This document shows positions 7,265 to 16,143 of a stretch of DNA of 19,679 nt, piece by piece. The notes under the pieces are model-generated. The model searched no databases and had not been told where the DNA came from. It was given only the letters and a program-made list of their open reading frames with translations. Location of the stretch: positions 1 to 19,679 of the forward strand of contig JAFGID010000105.1 in assembly GCA_016929735.1 (NCBI GenBank), in the 5' to 3' direction. The first letter of the stretch is position 1. The number at the start of each line of letters is the position of its first letter. The stretch comes from Ignavibacteriales bacterium (GTDB taxonomy: Bacteria > Bacteroidota > Ignavibacteria > Ignavibacteriales > Melioribacteraceae). A program made the translations under genes and the position numbers.

Positions 7265-8650
7265 ATGACAAAGTTAATTAAAAGAAGTTGGGCTGAACCA
7301 TTTAAAATCAAAATGGTTGAACCATTAAAAATGACATCTAAAGTTGACAGAGAAAAAGCTCTGAAGGAAGCAGGCTTTAATACTTTCCTTTTAAGGTCTG
7401 AATATGTGTACATTGACTTGCTTACAGATAGCGGCACAAATGCAATGAGTGACTATCAATGGGCGGGACTGATGCTCGGTGATGAAGCTTATGCTGGTAG
7501 TAAGAATTTTTACTATTTGTGGGATAACGTAAAGAAGTATTATGGTATGCCTTATCTTGTTCCGACACATCAAGGACGTGCTGCTGAACATATGATTTCA
7601 AAAATACTAATTAAGGCCGGCGATTATGTCGCAGGTAATATGTATTTTACAACCACACGCGTTCATCAGGAATTAGCAGGTGCAACTTTTATTGATGTTA
7701 TTATTGATGAAGCACATGACCCTCAGAATCTACATCCATTCAAAGGAAATATTGACCCTCAAAAATTAACTGATTTGATTAAAAAAGTTACACCTAAAAA
7801 AATGGCTTACGTTTATATGGCAGGGCCGGTTAATATGGCTGGTGGTCAACCTTTTTCAATGAAGAACCTGAAAGAGATAGGTGGAATATGTAAAAAACAT
7901 AATATTCAATTATGGTTTGATGCAACCCGTGCAACAGAAAATGCGTACTTCATTAAAATGCGTGAGAAGGGATACGAGAAAAAAACTGTTTCTCAGATAT
8001 TAAAAGAAATGTGCTCCCACTTTGATGGAATTTGGGTTAGTGCTAAAAAGGATTTGATGGTAAACATAGGTGGGATTCTTGCAACAAAAAATAAACACGT
8101 TTACGAAGAGGCAAGAAATATGGTTGTAATATATGAAGGTTTGCATACTTACGGTGGATTAGCAGGAAGAGATATGGAAGCGATGGCTCGTGGAATGGAA
8201 GAAATGGTTAGTTTTGACAATATAAAAGCAAGAATTGGTCAGGTAGAATATTGCGGTAAACAATTAGAAAAATATGATATCCCGATGGTTAAACCCTTTG
8301 GCGGGCATGCAATATTTCTCGATGCAAAACAATTTCTTCCTCACTTGAAGCAGGATGTGTTCCCCGCACAGACACTTGCTGCTGAAATTTACGCTGATTC
8401 AGGGGTTAGGGCAATGGAAAGAGGCGTTGTTTCTGCTGGTCGAAATCAAAAAACGGGCGAACATAATTATCCTAAACTAGAATTAGTCCGATTAACATTC
8501 CCTAGACGTGTATATACTCAAGCACATATCGATGTAACAGTTGAATCCATTGCAGAAGTATACAACCATAGGAAAAAGATAAAAGGTCTTGCAATGATTT
8601 ATGAACCAAAGTATTTGAGATTTTTCCAAGCAAGATTTAAACGACTATAA
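7265..8650 (+). CDS. tpl: Tyrosine phenol-lyase (PLP beta-eliminating lyase)
   Basis: A 461-residue fold-type I PLP enzyme of the tryptophanase/tyrosine phenol-lyase family, aligning almost end to end with Citrobacter tyrosine phenol-lyase with a constant offset of five residues. The Schiff-base lysine is K262 (SAKKDLMVNIGG), with Y76, R105 (HQGR), N190, D219 and R222 (FDATR) and R409 as cofactor/substrate residues. Two discriminating positions are phenol-lyase-like: A-M-E-R-G at 383-387 places Arg at 386 (equivalent to R381), where tryptophanase has Ile, and LRFF (451-454) places Phe at 453, where tryptophanase has His. T129 is present. The family cleaves L-tyrosine to phenol, pyruvate and ammonium. 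It follows queF by 15 bases and is followed by a terminator. Tryptophanase is the less likely alternative. Confidence 0.85.
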   Translation: MTKLIKRSWAEPFKIKMVEPLKMTSKVDREKALKEAGFNTFLLRSEYVYIDLLTDSGTNAMSDYQWAGLMLGDEAYAGSKNFYYLWDNVKKYYGMPYLVPTHQGRAAEHMISKILIKAGDYVAGNMYFTTTRVHQELAGATFIDVIIDEAHDPQNLHPFKGNIDPQKLTDLIKKVTPKKMAYVYMAGPVNMAGGQPFSMKNLKEIGGICKKHNIQLWFDATRATENAYFIKMREKGYEKKTVSQILKEMCSHFDGIWVSAKKDLMVNIGGILATKNKHVYEEARNMVVIYEGLHTYGGLAGRDMEAMARGMEEMVSFDNIKARIGQVEYCGKQLEKYDIPMVKPFGGHAIFLDAKQFLPHLKQDVFPAQTLAAEIYADSGVRAMERGVVSAGRNQKTGEHNYPKLELVRLTFPRRVYTQAHIDVTVESIAEVYNHRKKIKGLAMIYEPKYLRFFQARFKRL

Positions 8651-8654
8651 TTAT

Positions 8655-8682
8655 TTGGGTTCAAAAGAATCCAATTTTTATT
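8655..8682 (+). terminator. Hairpin terminator between the lyase gene and glnD
   Basis: An 8-bp stem TTGGGTTC (8655-8662) / GAATCCAA (8667-8674), with one G-T wobble and an AAAA loop, followed by TTTTTATT. It begins 4 bases after the lyase TAA and the T-run ends 8 or so bases before the glnD ATG at 8688. It can end the queC-queF-tpl transcript. No separate promoter for glnD can fit between the hairpin and the start codon. Confidence 0.75.
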
Positions 8683-8687
8683 AATCT

Positions 8688-11246
8688 ATGTTAGATAAAA
8701 TTAAAATAAGAAAAGATATTTCAAAAGAAAGAGAGAAAATTTTCAATGATCCTTTAAATTTAAGGGATGCTTACAAAACATCTGCTTTATTTAGTATGTT
8801 CATTGAGAATTCAATAAAAAAAATCTTAGCTAGTAAAAAGACTAAAATAGCTTTAGCTTCAGTAGGAAGTTTTAGTAGATACGAACTTTCTCCATACTCT
8901 GACATAGATGTTATTTTCATTTGTGAATCTGTTAAAAAATCAGAAGATGAAATTCAAAATATAATAACAAGTTTTTGGGATTCAGGAATTGAAGTATCTC
9001 ACACTGTACGAGAATTTACCGACATAGAAAAATTTAAAAAAAGCGATTTACACACATTTACTCAATTCTTTGAGACAAAATTTCTTGGTGGTAATAAAAA
9101 TATTTACAAGCAATGGCGACACGAGATTACTACGAGTTTAAATGAGGAATTGAGAAGAAATTTAATTCTTGACTTTTTCACTGATATAAAAAAAAGACTT
9201 GAAAAATACGGAAAATCTCCAAAAGTTTTAGAACCAAATGTAAAATACACTGCAGGTGGTTTGAGAAGTGTGCATGATGTCGAATGGATTTATCTTATTA
9301 GGAATATATTGACACTTGACAAGCAAACTCAAAAAACACAGACTGAATTATTCCTGAAATTTTTGCGAAGTCAAGAAAAATTTTATCCAAGGGCAGTTGA
9401 GAGATTATATAATAGTTATAATTTCGTCCTTAAAACTCGAAACTTATTACACATAATCAGCGGTTTTAAAAATGACAGACTTGAATTTGACTACCAAGAA
9501 AAAATTGCTAAAATCTTGGGTTATGAAATCAATCCTCAACTCAATTTTATGAAGGAATATTTTACTGCAACGAACGTTCTTCACAGATTTTCGAAAACTT
9601 GGCTCTTAAGATTTGAGGAAGAAATTTCACCAGTCCTGTCAGACTATTTAACTATTAAATTGGATGATGATTTTTCGATTAAAGGGAGAGTAATTTCAAT
9701 ATCAAAAAATAGAAATTTAAATTTATCGGAAATTCTCAGAACATTTTACTATCGTGGTCTTTATGAAGCACGTTTTGATCAGAATCTTCGTTCTTTAATC
9801 ATTGAAAATATTCAAGAAATGCTCGAAGAAGAAGATGAACAAAATTCATCATCAGCTTTCTTTAGGGAGATATTAAGGTTGCCGAAGAATGTGAGTAAAG
9901 TTTTAACAACAATGAATGAGTTAAATGTTTTAAGTGCTTATCTACCTGAATTCAAAGATATGGTTGGATTTTTCCAACCGGGTGTATATCATTGTTATGC
10001 TGCTGATGAACATACTTTGTTTGCGATACGAAATCTCGAAAAATTAGAAGACACTCAATCACTTATTGGTGATTTGTTTTCAAGCATTAGGGATAAGGAT
10101 ATTTTATATCTTGCTGTTTTACTACATGATATTGGCAAACCTATCAACCTTACAGGGCATGAAATAATTGGAGCAGAAATAGCTTCCAGCATTTGTAATA
10201 AATTAAGATATAGCGAAGATGAAATTGAACTTGTCAGATTTCTTGTTCGCAATCATCTTGTAATGGAGCAGACTGCTTTCAGAAGAAATATTGATGACCC
10301 GGTAACACTAAATAATTTTGTCAAGAATATCCCATCTGTTCATGCTCTCGATATGTTATATCTTATAACTTATGCAGATCTTTCCGCTGTAAGCCCCGCA
10401 GTATGGACAAGATGGAAAAATGATTTGTTAAATAATTTGTATATGAAATCGAGAACTATGCTTGAGAATAATATTACTGGAGAGGAATTATTGAAGATTC
10501 AATCTTTTAGTGAAATAATTGATGATACAATCGAAGTTGATGATTCATTAAAAGAACATATAGACGCAATAAATAATTCAGGTTATTTATTACAATATAC
10601 GATTGATGAAATAAATGAGCATATAGATCTAATTGAAAAGGAATCTAAAACTTCCGTACTTTTTAAAAAAATAGAGCAATTCACCAATATAACAGTGATT
10701 ACGAGCAACACAAATTCTTTACTCGCTAAGTTATGCGGAGCTTTAACAATAAATGATATTAATATTCATGATGCAAATATTTTCACTCGGAAGAATGACA
10801 TTGCAATAGATAGTTTTAATGTAACAGACTTTAGGACGCATGAACCAATCGAAGAAAGCAGATATGATAAAATCAGAAATGACGTTAGAAATTCCGTTGG
10901 AGATAATATTCAAATAAATCGTGAATTCTATCAAGTAAAGAAAAAATGGTGGCGGCTAGAAAATAAATTTTTCAGTCGCAAAGGAAAGATTGCTGTAAAA
11001 TTTGAGCCACATGACAAATATACTATTATTGATGTTTTTTCTCCTGATAGACTGGGGTTGCTTTATGCAATAACAAAAAAAATCAGTGAACTCGGTTTAT
11101 CAATTCATTTTGCAAAAATTGCAACTAAAGGAGATGATGTAGTTGATACTTTTTATGTTCTTAGGGATGATGAGAAAAAAGTCCTTTCAAATCAATATGA
11201 ACTAATTCGTTATGAATTAATTGAAGCAATAAAAGAATTATTATAA
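8688..11246 (+). CDS. glnD: Bifunctional PII uridylyltransferase/uridylyl-removing enzyme GlnD
   Basis: An 852-residue nitrogen sensor that uridylylates PII when glutamine is low and deuridylylates it when glutamine is high. Domains in order: nucleotidyltransferase with GSFSRYELSPYSDIDV (60-75; D72 and D74 bind metal); the GlnD linker with EPNVKYTAGGLRSVHD (182-197); an HD hydrolase domain with H442, HDIGKP (480-485) and H491; and two C-terminal ACT domains (about 667-745 and 777-850, the second with FSPDRLGLLYAI), which bind glutamine. Length is near the usual 850-900. There is no clear ribosome site; the ATG follows the T-tract of a terminator. The stop codon directly abuts the murI ATG. 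PII itself is not in this window. Confidence 0.95.
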   Translation: MLDKIKIRKDISKEREKIFNDPLNLRDAYKTSALFSMFIENSIKKILASKKTKIALASVGSFSRYELSPYSDIDVIFICESVKKSEDEIQNIITSFWDSGIEVSHTVREFTDIEKFKKSDLHTFTQFFETKFLGGNKNIYKQWRHEITTSLNEELRRNLILDFFTDIKKRLEKYGKSPKVLEPNVKYTAGGLRSVHDVEWIYLIRNILTLDKQTQKTQTELFLKFLRSQEKFYPRAVERLYNSYNFVLKTRNLLHIISGFKNDRLEFDYQEKIAKILGYEINPQLNFMKEYFTATNVLHRFSKTWLLRFEEEISPVLSDYLTIKLDDDFSIKGRVISISKNRNLNLSEILRTFYYRGLYEARFDQNLRSLIIENIQEMLEEEDEQNSSSAFFREILRLPKNVSKVLTTMNELNVLSAYLPEFKDMVGFFQPGVYHCYAADEHTLFAIRNLEKLEDTQSLIGDLFSSIRDKDILYLAVLLHDIGKPINLTGHEIIGAEIASSICNKLRYSEDEIELVRFLVRNHLVMEQTAFRRNIDDPVTLNNFVKNIPSVHALDMLYLITYADLSAVSPAVWTRWKNDLLNNLYMKSRTMLENNITGEELLKIQSFSEIIDDTIEVDDSLKEHIDAINNSGYLLQYTIDEINEHIDLIEKESKTSVLFKKIEQFTNITVITSNTNSLLAKLCGALTINDINIHDANIFTRKNDIAIDSFNVTDFRTHEPIEESRYDKIRNDVRNSVGDNIQINREFYQVKKKWWRLENKFFSRKGKIAVKFEPHDKYTIIDVFSPDRLGLLYAITKKISELGLSIHFAKIATKGDDVVDTFYVLRDDEKKVLSNQYELIRYELIEAIKELL

Positions 11247-12077
11247 ATGAAAACATTAGAAAAATACAAACCAATTGGAATTTTCGATTCTGGTATAGGC
11301 GGACTAACGGTTGTAAAAAATATTTTTTCAACTTTATCAAACGAAAGTATTGTTTACTTTGGCGATACAGCACGCCTGCCTTATGGGACAAAATCAAATT
11401 TTACTGTCATTGAATATTCAACGCAGGCAGCAAGATTTCTTATCAACAGGGATGTAAAAATTATTGTTGTCGCTTGTAATACTGCTTCATCTGTTGCTTT
11501 AACAGTGCTTCAAAATAATTTTAATGTTCCTATTATCGGGATGATTGAAGCGGGTTCGAAAAAAGCATTGGAAAGAACAAAAAGCGGAAAGATAGGGATT
11601 ATTGGAACGAATGCCACAATAAATAACAAAGCTTATTCGAAAGAGATACTGAATTTAGACAAAGATGTTCAGGTCTTTGAAAAAGCTTGTCCTCTTTTTG
11701 TTTCTCTTGCTGAGGAAGGATGGCTTGAACATAAGGCTACCTACTTAATTGCAGAGGAATATCTGAAAGAATTAAGAGATAAAAAGATTGATACACTCGT
11801 TCTTGGATGTACCCACTACCCTGTTTTGAGTAAAGTAATTCAAAAAGTTATAGGTGACGATGTCGAATTAATTGACTCCGGTTCAGCCGCATCTTTTTTT
11901 GTTGAGAAATATCTTGAAGACAATAATTTGAAAAATGATACTGGGAATGAAGGGACTTATGAATATTATGTAAGTGATATTTCGACGAATTTTAAGGTTA
12001 TTGCCGAAAGATTTCTTGCCCGGGAAATCAATGAATTGAAAAAAATTGATTTGGATATTCTAACAAAATTACAATAA
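11247..12077 (+). CDS. murI: Glutamate racemase MurI
   Basis: A 276-residue cytoplasmic enzyme interconverting L- and D-glutamate to supply D-Glu for peptidoglycan. Both catalytic cysteines are present and in context: C77 in VACNTAS and C188 in LGCTHYP. The substrate-binding DSGIGGL (14-20) and PYG (45-47) motifs are intact. The ATG touches the glnD stop codon with no intervening base, so translation is probably coupled to glnD. Pairing of GlnD with MurI puts glutamine/glutamate sensing next to glutamate use for the cell wall; whether this has regulatory meaning is not shown. Confidence 0.96.
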   Translation: MKTLEKYKPIGIFDSGIGGLTVVKNIFSTLSNESIVYFGDTARLPYGTKSNFTVIEYSTQAARFLINRDVKIIVVACNTASSVALTVLQNNFNVPIIGMIEAGSKKALERTKSGKIGIIGTNATINNKAYSKEILNLDKDVQVFEKACPLFVSLAEEGWLEHKATYLIAEEYLKELRDKKIDTLVLGCTHYPVLSKVIQKVIGDDVELIDSGSAASFFVEKYLEDNNLKNDTGNEGTYEYYVSDISTNFKVIAERFLAREINELKKIDLDILTKLQ

Positions 12078-12093
12078 ATCAATTTCTAGTAAT

Positions 12094-12112
12094 TTTCTCA
12101 AGACCTGAGAAA
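12094..12112. terminator. Weak hairpin between convergent murI and NUDIX genes
   Basis: A 7-bp perfect stem TTTCTCA (12094-12100) / TGAGAAA (12106-12112) around AGACC, in the 44 bases between two convergent genes. It lacks a strong T-run on either strand (TATCAC on +, ATTACT on -), so it is a weak bidirectional terminator candidate. Confidence 0.45.
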
Positions 12113-12121
12113 TATCACTTC

Positions 12122-12655
12122 TCAATGGTTACTTGCTTTTTTATAAAAATAAATTCCGCATATTGTTTTTGCATCACATATTTCTCCTTTTGTAATCATC
12201 TCTTCGATCTCTGACAAATCAAATTCCAAAACTTCCATTCCGATTTCACCTTCTTCCCTTTTATGTTCGCCTGCCTTAAGATTAGTTGCGAGATAAATAT
12301 ATAGTTTTTCATCACAAAATCCGGGCGATGAATAGATATATCCAAGGTTTTCAATTTTTCCTGCTGTGTATCCCGTTTCTTCAATTAGTTCGCGAGTTGC
12401 ACATTCAACAGGGTCTTCATTTTTATCTAATTTACCTGCTGGTAATTCATAAATTATTTTATTTAATGGATAGCGAAATTGTTTTACTAGAATAATTTTA
12501 TTCTCCTTCGTAACTCCAACAACAACAGCACCACCGGGGTGATGAACAATTTCCCTCACCCCGGGATTACCGCTTTTATAAATTATTTTATCAACCTGAA
12601 TGCTAAAAACTTTTCCTGTGAAAATTACTTCACTTTTTTCTATATCAAAGTTCAT
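12122..12655 (-). CDS. NUDIX ADP-ribose pyrophosphatase
   Basis: A 177-residue cytoplasmic NUDIX hydrolase. The box GX5EX7REUXEEXGU is exact: G74, E80, R88-E89, E92-E93, G95-Y96. The proline-glycine-phenylalanine SPGF with D-E two residues later (109-115 region) and the N-terminal KSGN...REIV.HPGG segment fit the NudF/ADP-ribose pyrophosphatase subgroup, which hydrolyses ADP-ribose to AMP and ribose 5-phosphate. It begins 2 bases after the stop of the DPP-IV gene on the same strand, so it is read as the last gene of that unit and probably depends on translational coupling; there is no separate ribosome site. A different nucleotide-sugar substrate cannot be excluded. Confidence 0.88.
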   Translation of the reverse strand: MNFDIEKSEVIFTGKVFSIQVDKIIYKSGNPGVREIVHHPGGAVVVGVTKENKIILVKQFRYPLNKIIYELPAGKLDKNEDPVECATRELIEETGYTAGKIENLGYIYSSPGFCDEKLYIYLATNLKAGEHKREEGEIGMEVLEFDLSEIEEMITKGEICDAKTICGIYFYKKASNH

Positions 12656-12657
12656 AT

Positions 12658-14850
12658 TTACTCATTTATATTTAATTCTTTATTTAAGAAATGTTTGAAC
12701 CAGAATTTTATCGTCTCACGATTCGAATGATTACGTTTAGGATATCTTAATCCATGTCTTTCATTCGGATAGAACATCATTTCAAAATCTTTATCCAAAT
12801 CCTGAAGTTTGCTTATCAATTGTATGCTGTTTTGCATATGTACATTGTCATCAAGCGTTCCGTGTGTAATAAGAAGATGACCTTTGTACCAGTCAACATA
12901 TTTCATCACTGAACTGACATCATATCCGTCGGGATTTTCTTCTGGTTTATCCATATATCTTTCTGTGTAAACATTATCATATAGATGCCAATCCGTAACA
13001 GAAAAATCTGCGATACCGTGTGTAAAATAATCAGCGCCGTAAGTTAGAGCCATACAAGTTACATATCCACCATAACTGCCACCTGTAATTCCAATTTTTG
13101 TTGAATCGATAAAAGGTTTTTGTTTCAACCATTTTACTGTTTCGATATAATCGTTCATTTCCCACTTACCAAGATTTCTATGCATAAATGAAATTGAATT
13201 TTTATCAAAATGCGATGAGCCACGATGGTCAACCGAAAGAACTATAATTCCATTTTGTGCGAGATAATGTGAACTCATCGAATATGGCCATGAATTTCTT
13301 ACTGATTGTGATGCAGGCCCACCATAGACCGAAATAATTACAGGATATTTTTTACTTTCATCAAAATCTGGTGGTAGATACCAAAGTGCTGGTAAGTTAA
13401 TTCCATCTGAAGTCGGGATTGATAACAACTCTGTTTTTGCTAATTTGTATTCATTAAGTATAGGTAATTTTCTATCACCTAAATTTCTGATTACCTCTCC
13501 ATCCGAGTTTAATAAATCAATCTTGTGAGGAGTTGAAACATTGCTGTATGTATCAATAAAATATTTTCCGTCTAATGAAACCTGACAAGTATGAAATCCA
13601 TTTTGATTAGTAATTTGTTTTAATCCGCTCCCATTAAAATTTATTTTGAATAAATGCTGCTCAACTGTATTACTATTTACCCCTGAAAAATATATTATTT
13701 GGTTATCTTCATCGACAAGACTAATGTTTGAGACACTAACATTTCCATCATTAATTTTATTGATCAAATTACCTTTGTAATCATAATGATATAAATTATA
13801 CCATCCTTCAACATTGCTCCTTAGAATAAAACCATTCCCATTTTTTAGGACATAAATATCTTCAAAAAATTCCACCCAAGAATGCTGATTTTCGAAAAAT
13901 ATCTCTTCCTTGTCACCATTAGCTTGTCCAATATCAAAAATTTTTATTGTATCCTGTCCCCTGTTCATCCATTGGACAAATAATTTTGAACCATCCGTAC
14001 TCCAAAATGGGAAAGCAATGTATTGATCCGCATCTGGATTAAAATCAGCCCAAACGATATTTTGATGGACTATGTCAACAATACCAAGTTTGACAAGTGG
14101 ATTTGGGTCACCGGCTTTCGGATAGTGTTCCCATTCTAATTCACCATGTTGTCCATCAGCATTATAGAGTGGAAATTTTGGAATGGGTGAATCGTCAAAA
14201 CGGATAAAAACAATTTTCCTGCTATCGGGACTCCACCAATATGCTCTGTATTGGGAACGCCTTCCAAGAATTTCTTCATAATAAACCCAAGAAGCGTATC
14301 CGTTTTTTATCACATCACTGCCATCAAAGGTATATTGTTTTTCAATATTATTACTTAAATCATAAACATAAAGATTATTTTTTTTAGTATAAGCAATAAA
14401 TTTACTATCGGGAGAAAAATCAGGATTTTTTATTTCATCTTCAATTAACAACTCGTTTAATTCACCTATACTTATTGAAAAAAAATAGTACTTATTATCT
14501 TTTTTCATTAAGTATTTATCATAATCTCCAGTCCTTATTTCGTATTTTAAAACAGAGAAACCAGAAGGTAAATTTTTATTGATTTCTTGAATATCAAGAA
14601 AATCAACTTCTGCTCCGTCATTTGCGCTTACTTTGATTATTTTTGTGTTTCCTTCCTCTGTCCTCATTTCTAAATAATTTTCTGAATCGAACCAGTTTAA
14701 TATGCGAGGTAGATTATCAAACAATTTTGGTTCACCAGATTTAAATACTTGGTTATATGTTAAATATTGATTTTGTCCATTTACATTTGAGCTATACCCA
14801 ATCAGTAAAATAATAAAAATTACAACATTAGAAATATTTTTAAATTTCAT
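12658..14850 (-). CDS. Exported dipeptidyl peptidase IV-family serine peptidase (S9B)
   Basis: A 730-residue exported protease: signal peptide 1-25 (FIILLIGYSSNVNG), DPP-IV beta-propeller about 40-470, and an alpha/beta-hydrolase domain about 480-730. The catalytic triad is S592 in GGSYGG (590-595), D667 in HGTLDDNVHMQNS and H699 in ERHG. The double glutamate that grips the substrate N-terminus in true dipeptidyl peptidases is present (WVYYEE, E192-E193), and Y509 in SVYGGP gives the oxyanion tyrosine. It should remove X-Pro or X-Ala dipeptides from peptides in the periplasm. AGAGGAAAG lies upstream of the ATG. Only about 27 bases separate the ATG from the T-tract of the preceding terminator, and the NUDIX gene follows 2 bases later. 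Confidence 0.93.
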   Translation of the reverse strand: MKFKNISNVVIFIILLIGYSSNVNGQNQYLTYNQVFKSGEPKLFDNLPRILNWFDSENYLEMRTEEGNTKIIKVSANDGAEVDFLDIQEINKNLPSGFSVLKYEIRTGDYDKYLMKKDNKYYFFSISIGELNELLIEDEIKNPDFSPDSKFIAYTKKNNLYVYDLSNNIEKQYTFDGSDVIKNGYASWVYYEEILGRRSQYRAYWWSPDSRKIVFIRFDDSPIPKFPLYNADGQHGELEWEHYPKAGDPNPLVKLGIVDIVHQNIVWADFNPDADQYIAFPFWSTDGSKLFVQWMNRGQDTIKIFDIGQANGDKEEIFFENQHSWVEFFEDIYVLKNGNGFILRSNVEGWYNLYHYDYKGNLINKINDGNVSVSNISLVDEDNQIIYFSGVNSNTVEQHLFKINFNGSGLKQITNQNGFHTCQVSLDGKYFIDTYSNVSTPHKIDLLNSDGEVIRNLGDRKLPILNEYKLAKTELLSIPTSDGINLPALWYLPPDFDESKKYPVIISVYGGPASQSVRNSWPYSMSSHYLAQNGIIVLSVDHRGSSHFDKNSISFMHRNLGKWEMNDYIETVKWLKQKPFIDSTKIGITGGSYGGYVTCMALTYGADYFTHGIADFSVTDWHLYDNVYTERYMDKPEENPDGYDVSSVMKYVDWYKGHLLITHGTLDDNVHMQNSIQLISKLQDLDKDFEMMFYPNERHGLRYPKRNHSNRETIKFWFKHFLNKELNINE

Positions 14851-14877
14851 AACTTTCCTCTAAATTACGACTTAAAT

Positions 14878-14914
14878 AAAAAAGACACATTCAGTAAGAT
14901 AGAATGTGCCTTTT
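14878..14914 (-). terminator. Rho-independent terminator after the lipoprotein gene
   Basis: On the minus strand, a 9-bp stem (14902-14910 with 14884-14892, one G-T wobble) around a 9-base loop is followed by TTTTTTATTT; four A-T pairs can extend the stem. It ends the transcript of the YiiX-like and lipoprotein genes, 32 bases after the lipoprotein stop and about 27 bases before the DPP-IV ATG. Confidence 0.85.
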
Positions 14915-14945
14915 AAAACATTTTAAGTAAACATATAGAAATTTA

Positions 14946-15338
14946 CTATTGTTGCTCACCCATCGAGAATCCCATTTTCCAACTGCTACCATCTTTTACT
15001 AGATCAATAGCTTCCTCTGTTACTTCACCATTCTTGTAAGTTGTCTTAATATTTACCTTTGCAGTTTCTTCTTTTACATCTTCACTCACAATTTCAATTG
15101 ACTCGATTCCACCCTTTTCTTCAATTTGTTTTTTTGATTCATCAAGTGAAGTTTTAATCTTTTCTTCACCTAACATTTGAATAATGTCATCAGTGTAGTA
15201 ATCCATTGCTTTGTCAACATCACCTTTTTCGACAGCAGCGTAAAATTCTTTTACTGTGTCAGCTGGGCTTGAACCACCACCACAAGCTACAAAAAGTACC
15301 ATAATAGAAATTGCGAGAAAACTAAATAAAGCTTTCAT
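14946..15338 (-). CDS. DUF4878-like lipoprotein
   Basis: A 130-residue lipoprotein. Residues 1-18 are a hydrophobic signal ending in the lipobox LFVAC, with C19 the lipidated cysteine followed by GGGSS, so no obvious inner-membrane retention signal. The remaining 110 residues begin with ADTVKEFYAAVEKGDVDKAMDYY, the helical start of DUF4878/NTF2-like folds, and end in a strand-rich GSSWKMGF segment. The function of the family is unknown; NTF2-like lipoproteins often bind small ligands or protein partners at the envelope. A strong site (AAAGGAGA) precedes the ATG. The ATG overlaps the TGA of the upstream YiiX-like gene as ATGA, so translation is coupled. Confidence 0.8.
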   Translation of the reverse strand: MKALFSFLAISIMVLFVACGGGSSPADTVKEFYAAVEKGDVDKAMDYYTDDIIQMLGEEKIKTSLDESKKQIEEKGGIESIEIVSEDVKEETAKVNIKTTYKNGEVTEEAIDLVKDGSSWKMGFSMGEQQ

Positions 15339-16003
15339 AACTCTCCTTTTGGTTTAATTTGAAATGAATAAATTTTATTTAAATATTTACTTTTAATTAA
15401 AGAACTCGGATACAAAAACGGTCCATCACCTAATGGAATAAAAGCTGTATCAAGTCTATTTTCTATCAAATCAATGCCTGCATTTTTATATGCTTTCCAT
15501 ACCAATTCTGTGCAATACAATTTATCATCTGTTCTCATACTAAAATCAGGGTCAAACATTATTTTATCGTCAAAATATGATTTCGCAATTTCTGCTGCAG
15601 TGTTTGGTATTGCAAAATTAATAGTATCAAAAAAACGATAAATTGATCCGCCTGAATTATTCTCGTAATCTAAAAAATCATCAATATAATCCATTCGAAC
15701 ATAATCGGTATCTGCATCTGTTTCACCTGGCACAGCATGAACTACAAAAATCGAATCTTGGGGTCTTACAACAACTCCTACGTGCGAATATGGTGAATCT
15801 GAATCCATCAGCAGAACAAACTGGCTAACAAGACTGCGTCCTTTTCTGAATATCAAATCACCATGTTCTACAATTCTGTAATCTAATCCTACATTTGTAA
15901 ATTCATCCTGATGACTGAACCATATAGTTTTAACATAATAAAAGGCAAACACACTAATTAAAAGAACAAAAATAAGCAGTGTTATTTTGAGAAATTTCTT
16001 CAA
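15335..16003 (-). CDS. YiiX-type permuted papain-fold cysteine hydrolase
   Basis: A 222-residue envelope protein with an N-terminal membrane anchor or uncleaved signal (residues about 5-25). The rest matches the circularly permuted NlpC/P60-like YiiX/YebB group (Peptidase C92): GDLIFRKG (48-55), then PYSHVGVV with catalytic H74, and later KLYCTELVWKAY with nucleophile C164 and E166. The order His-before-Cys is the mark of the permuted form. Related enzymes act on amide or lipid-linked bonds; the substrate here is unknown. It is the first gene of a minus-strand unit, coupled by ATGA to the lipoprotein gene, and it is divergent from another Cys-hydrolase-like secreted protein at 16144. Confidence 0.82.
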   Translation of the reverse strand: MKKFLKITLLIFVLLISVFAFYYVKTIWFSHQDEFTNVGLDYRIVEHGDLIFRKGRSLVSQFVLLMDSDSPYSHVGVVVRPQDSIFVVHAVPGETDADTDYVRMDYIDDFLDYENNSGGSIYRFFDTINFAIPNTAAEIAKSYFDDKIMFDPDFSMRTDDKLYCTELVWKAYKNAGIDLIENRLDTAFIPLGDGPFLYPSSLIKSKYLNKIYSFQIKPKGEL

Positions 16004-16087
16004 AATTTAGTCAGTAAATAAAAAAATTTTTCTTAATCATAATATACACTAAAGAATATTTTCAAACAATATTTTAATTCATTTTTT

Positions 16088-16095
16088 TATCTTTG
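16088..16095 (+). promoter_or_regulatory. Candidate -7 element for the 16144 operon
   Basis: TATCTTTG exactly matches the TAnnTTTG -7 consensus and would start transcription near 16102, giving a leader of about 42 bases. There is no TTTG at the ideal distance upstream (the region near 16065 reads CAAACA), so the promoter is supported only on one side. It lies in the 140-base gap between divergent genes. Confidence 0.45.
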
Positions 16096-16143
16096 TAATA
16101 CAATTTAAGTTATTTTGACTTTTATTAAATAATAAAAAAAAAT

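Noticed and set aside
7265..8650. Annotation as tryptophanase (TnaA)
   Set aside because: Arg at 386 and Phe at 453 match tyrosine phenol-lyase; tryptophanase has Ile and His at these positions.
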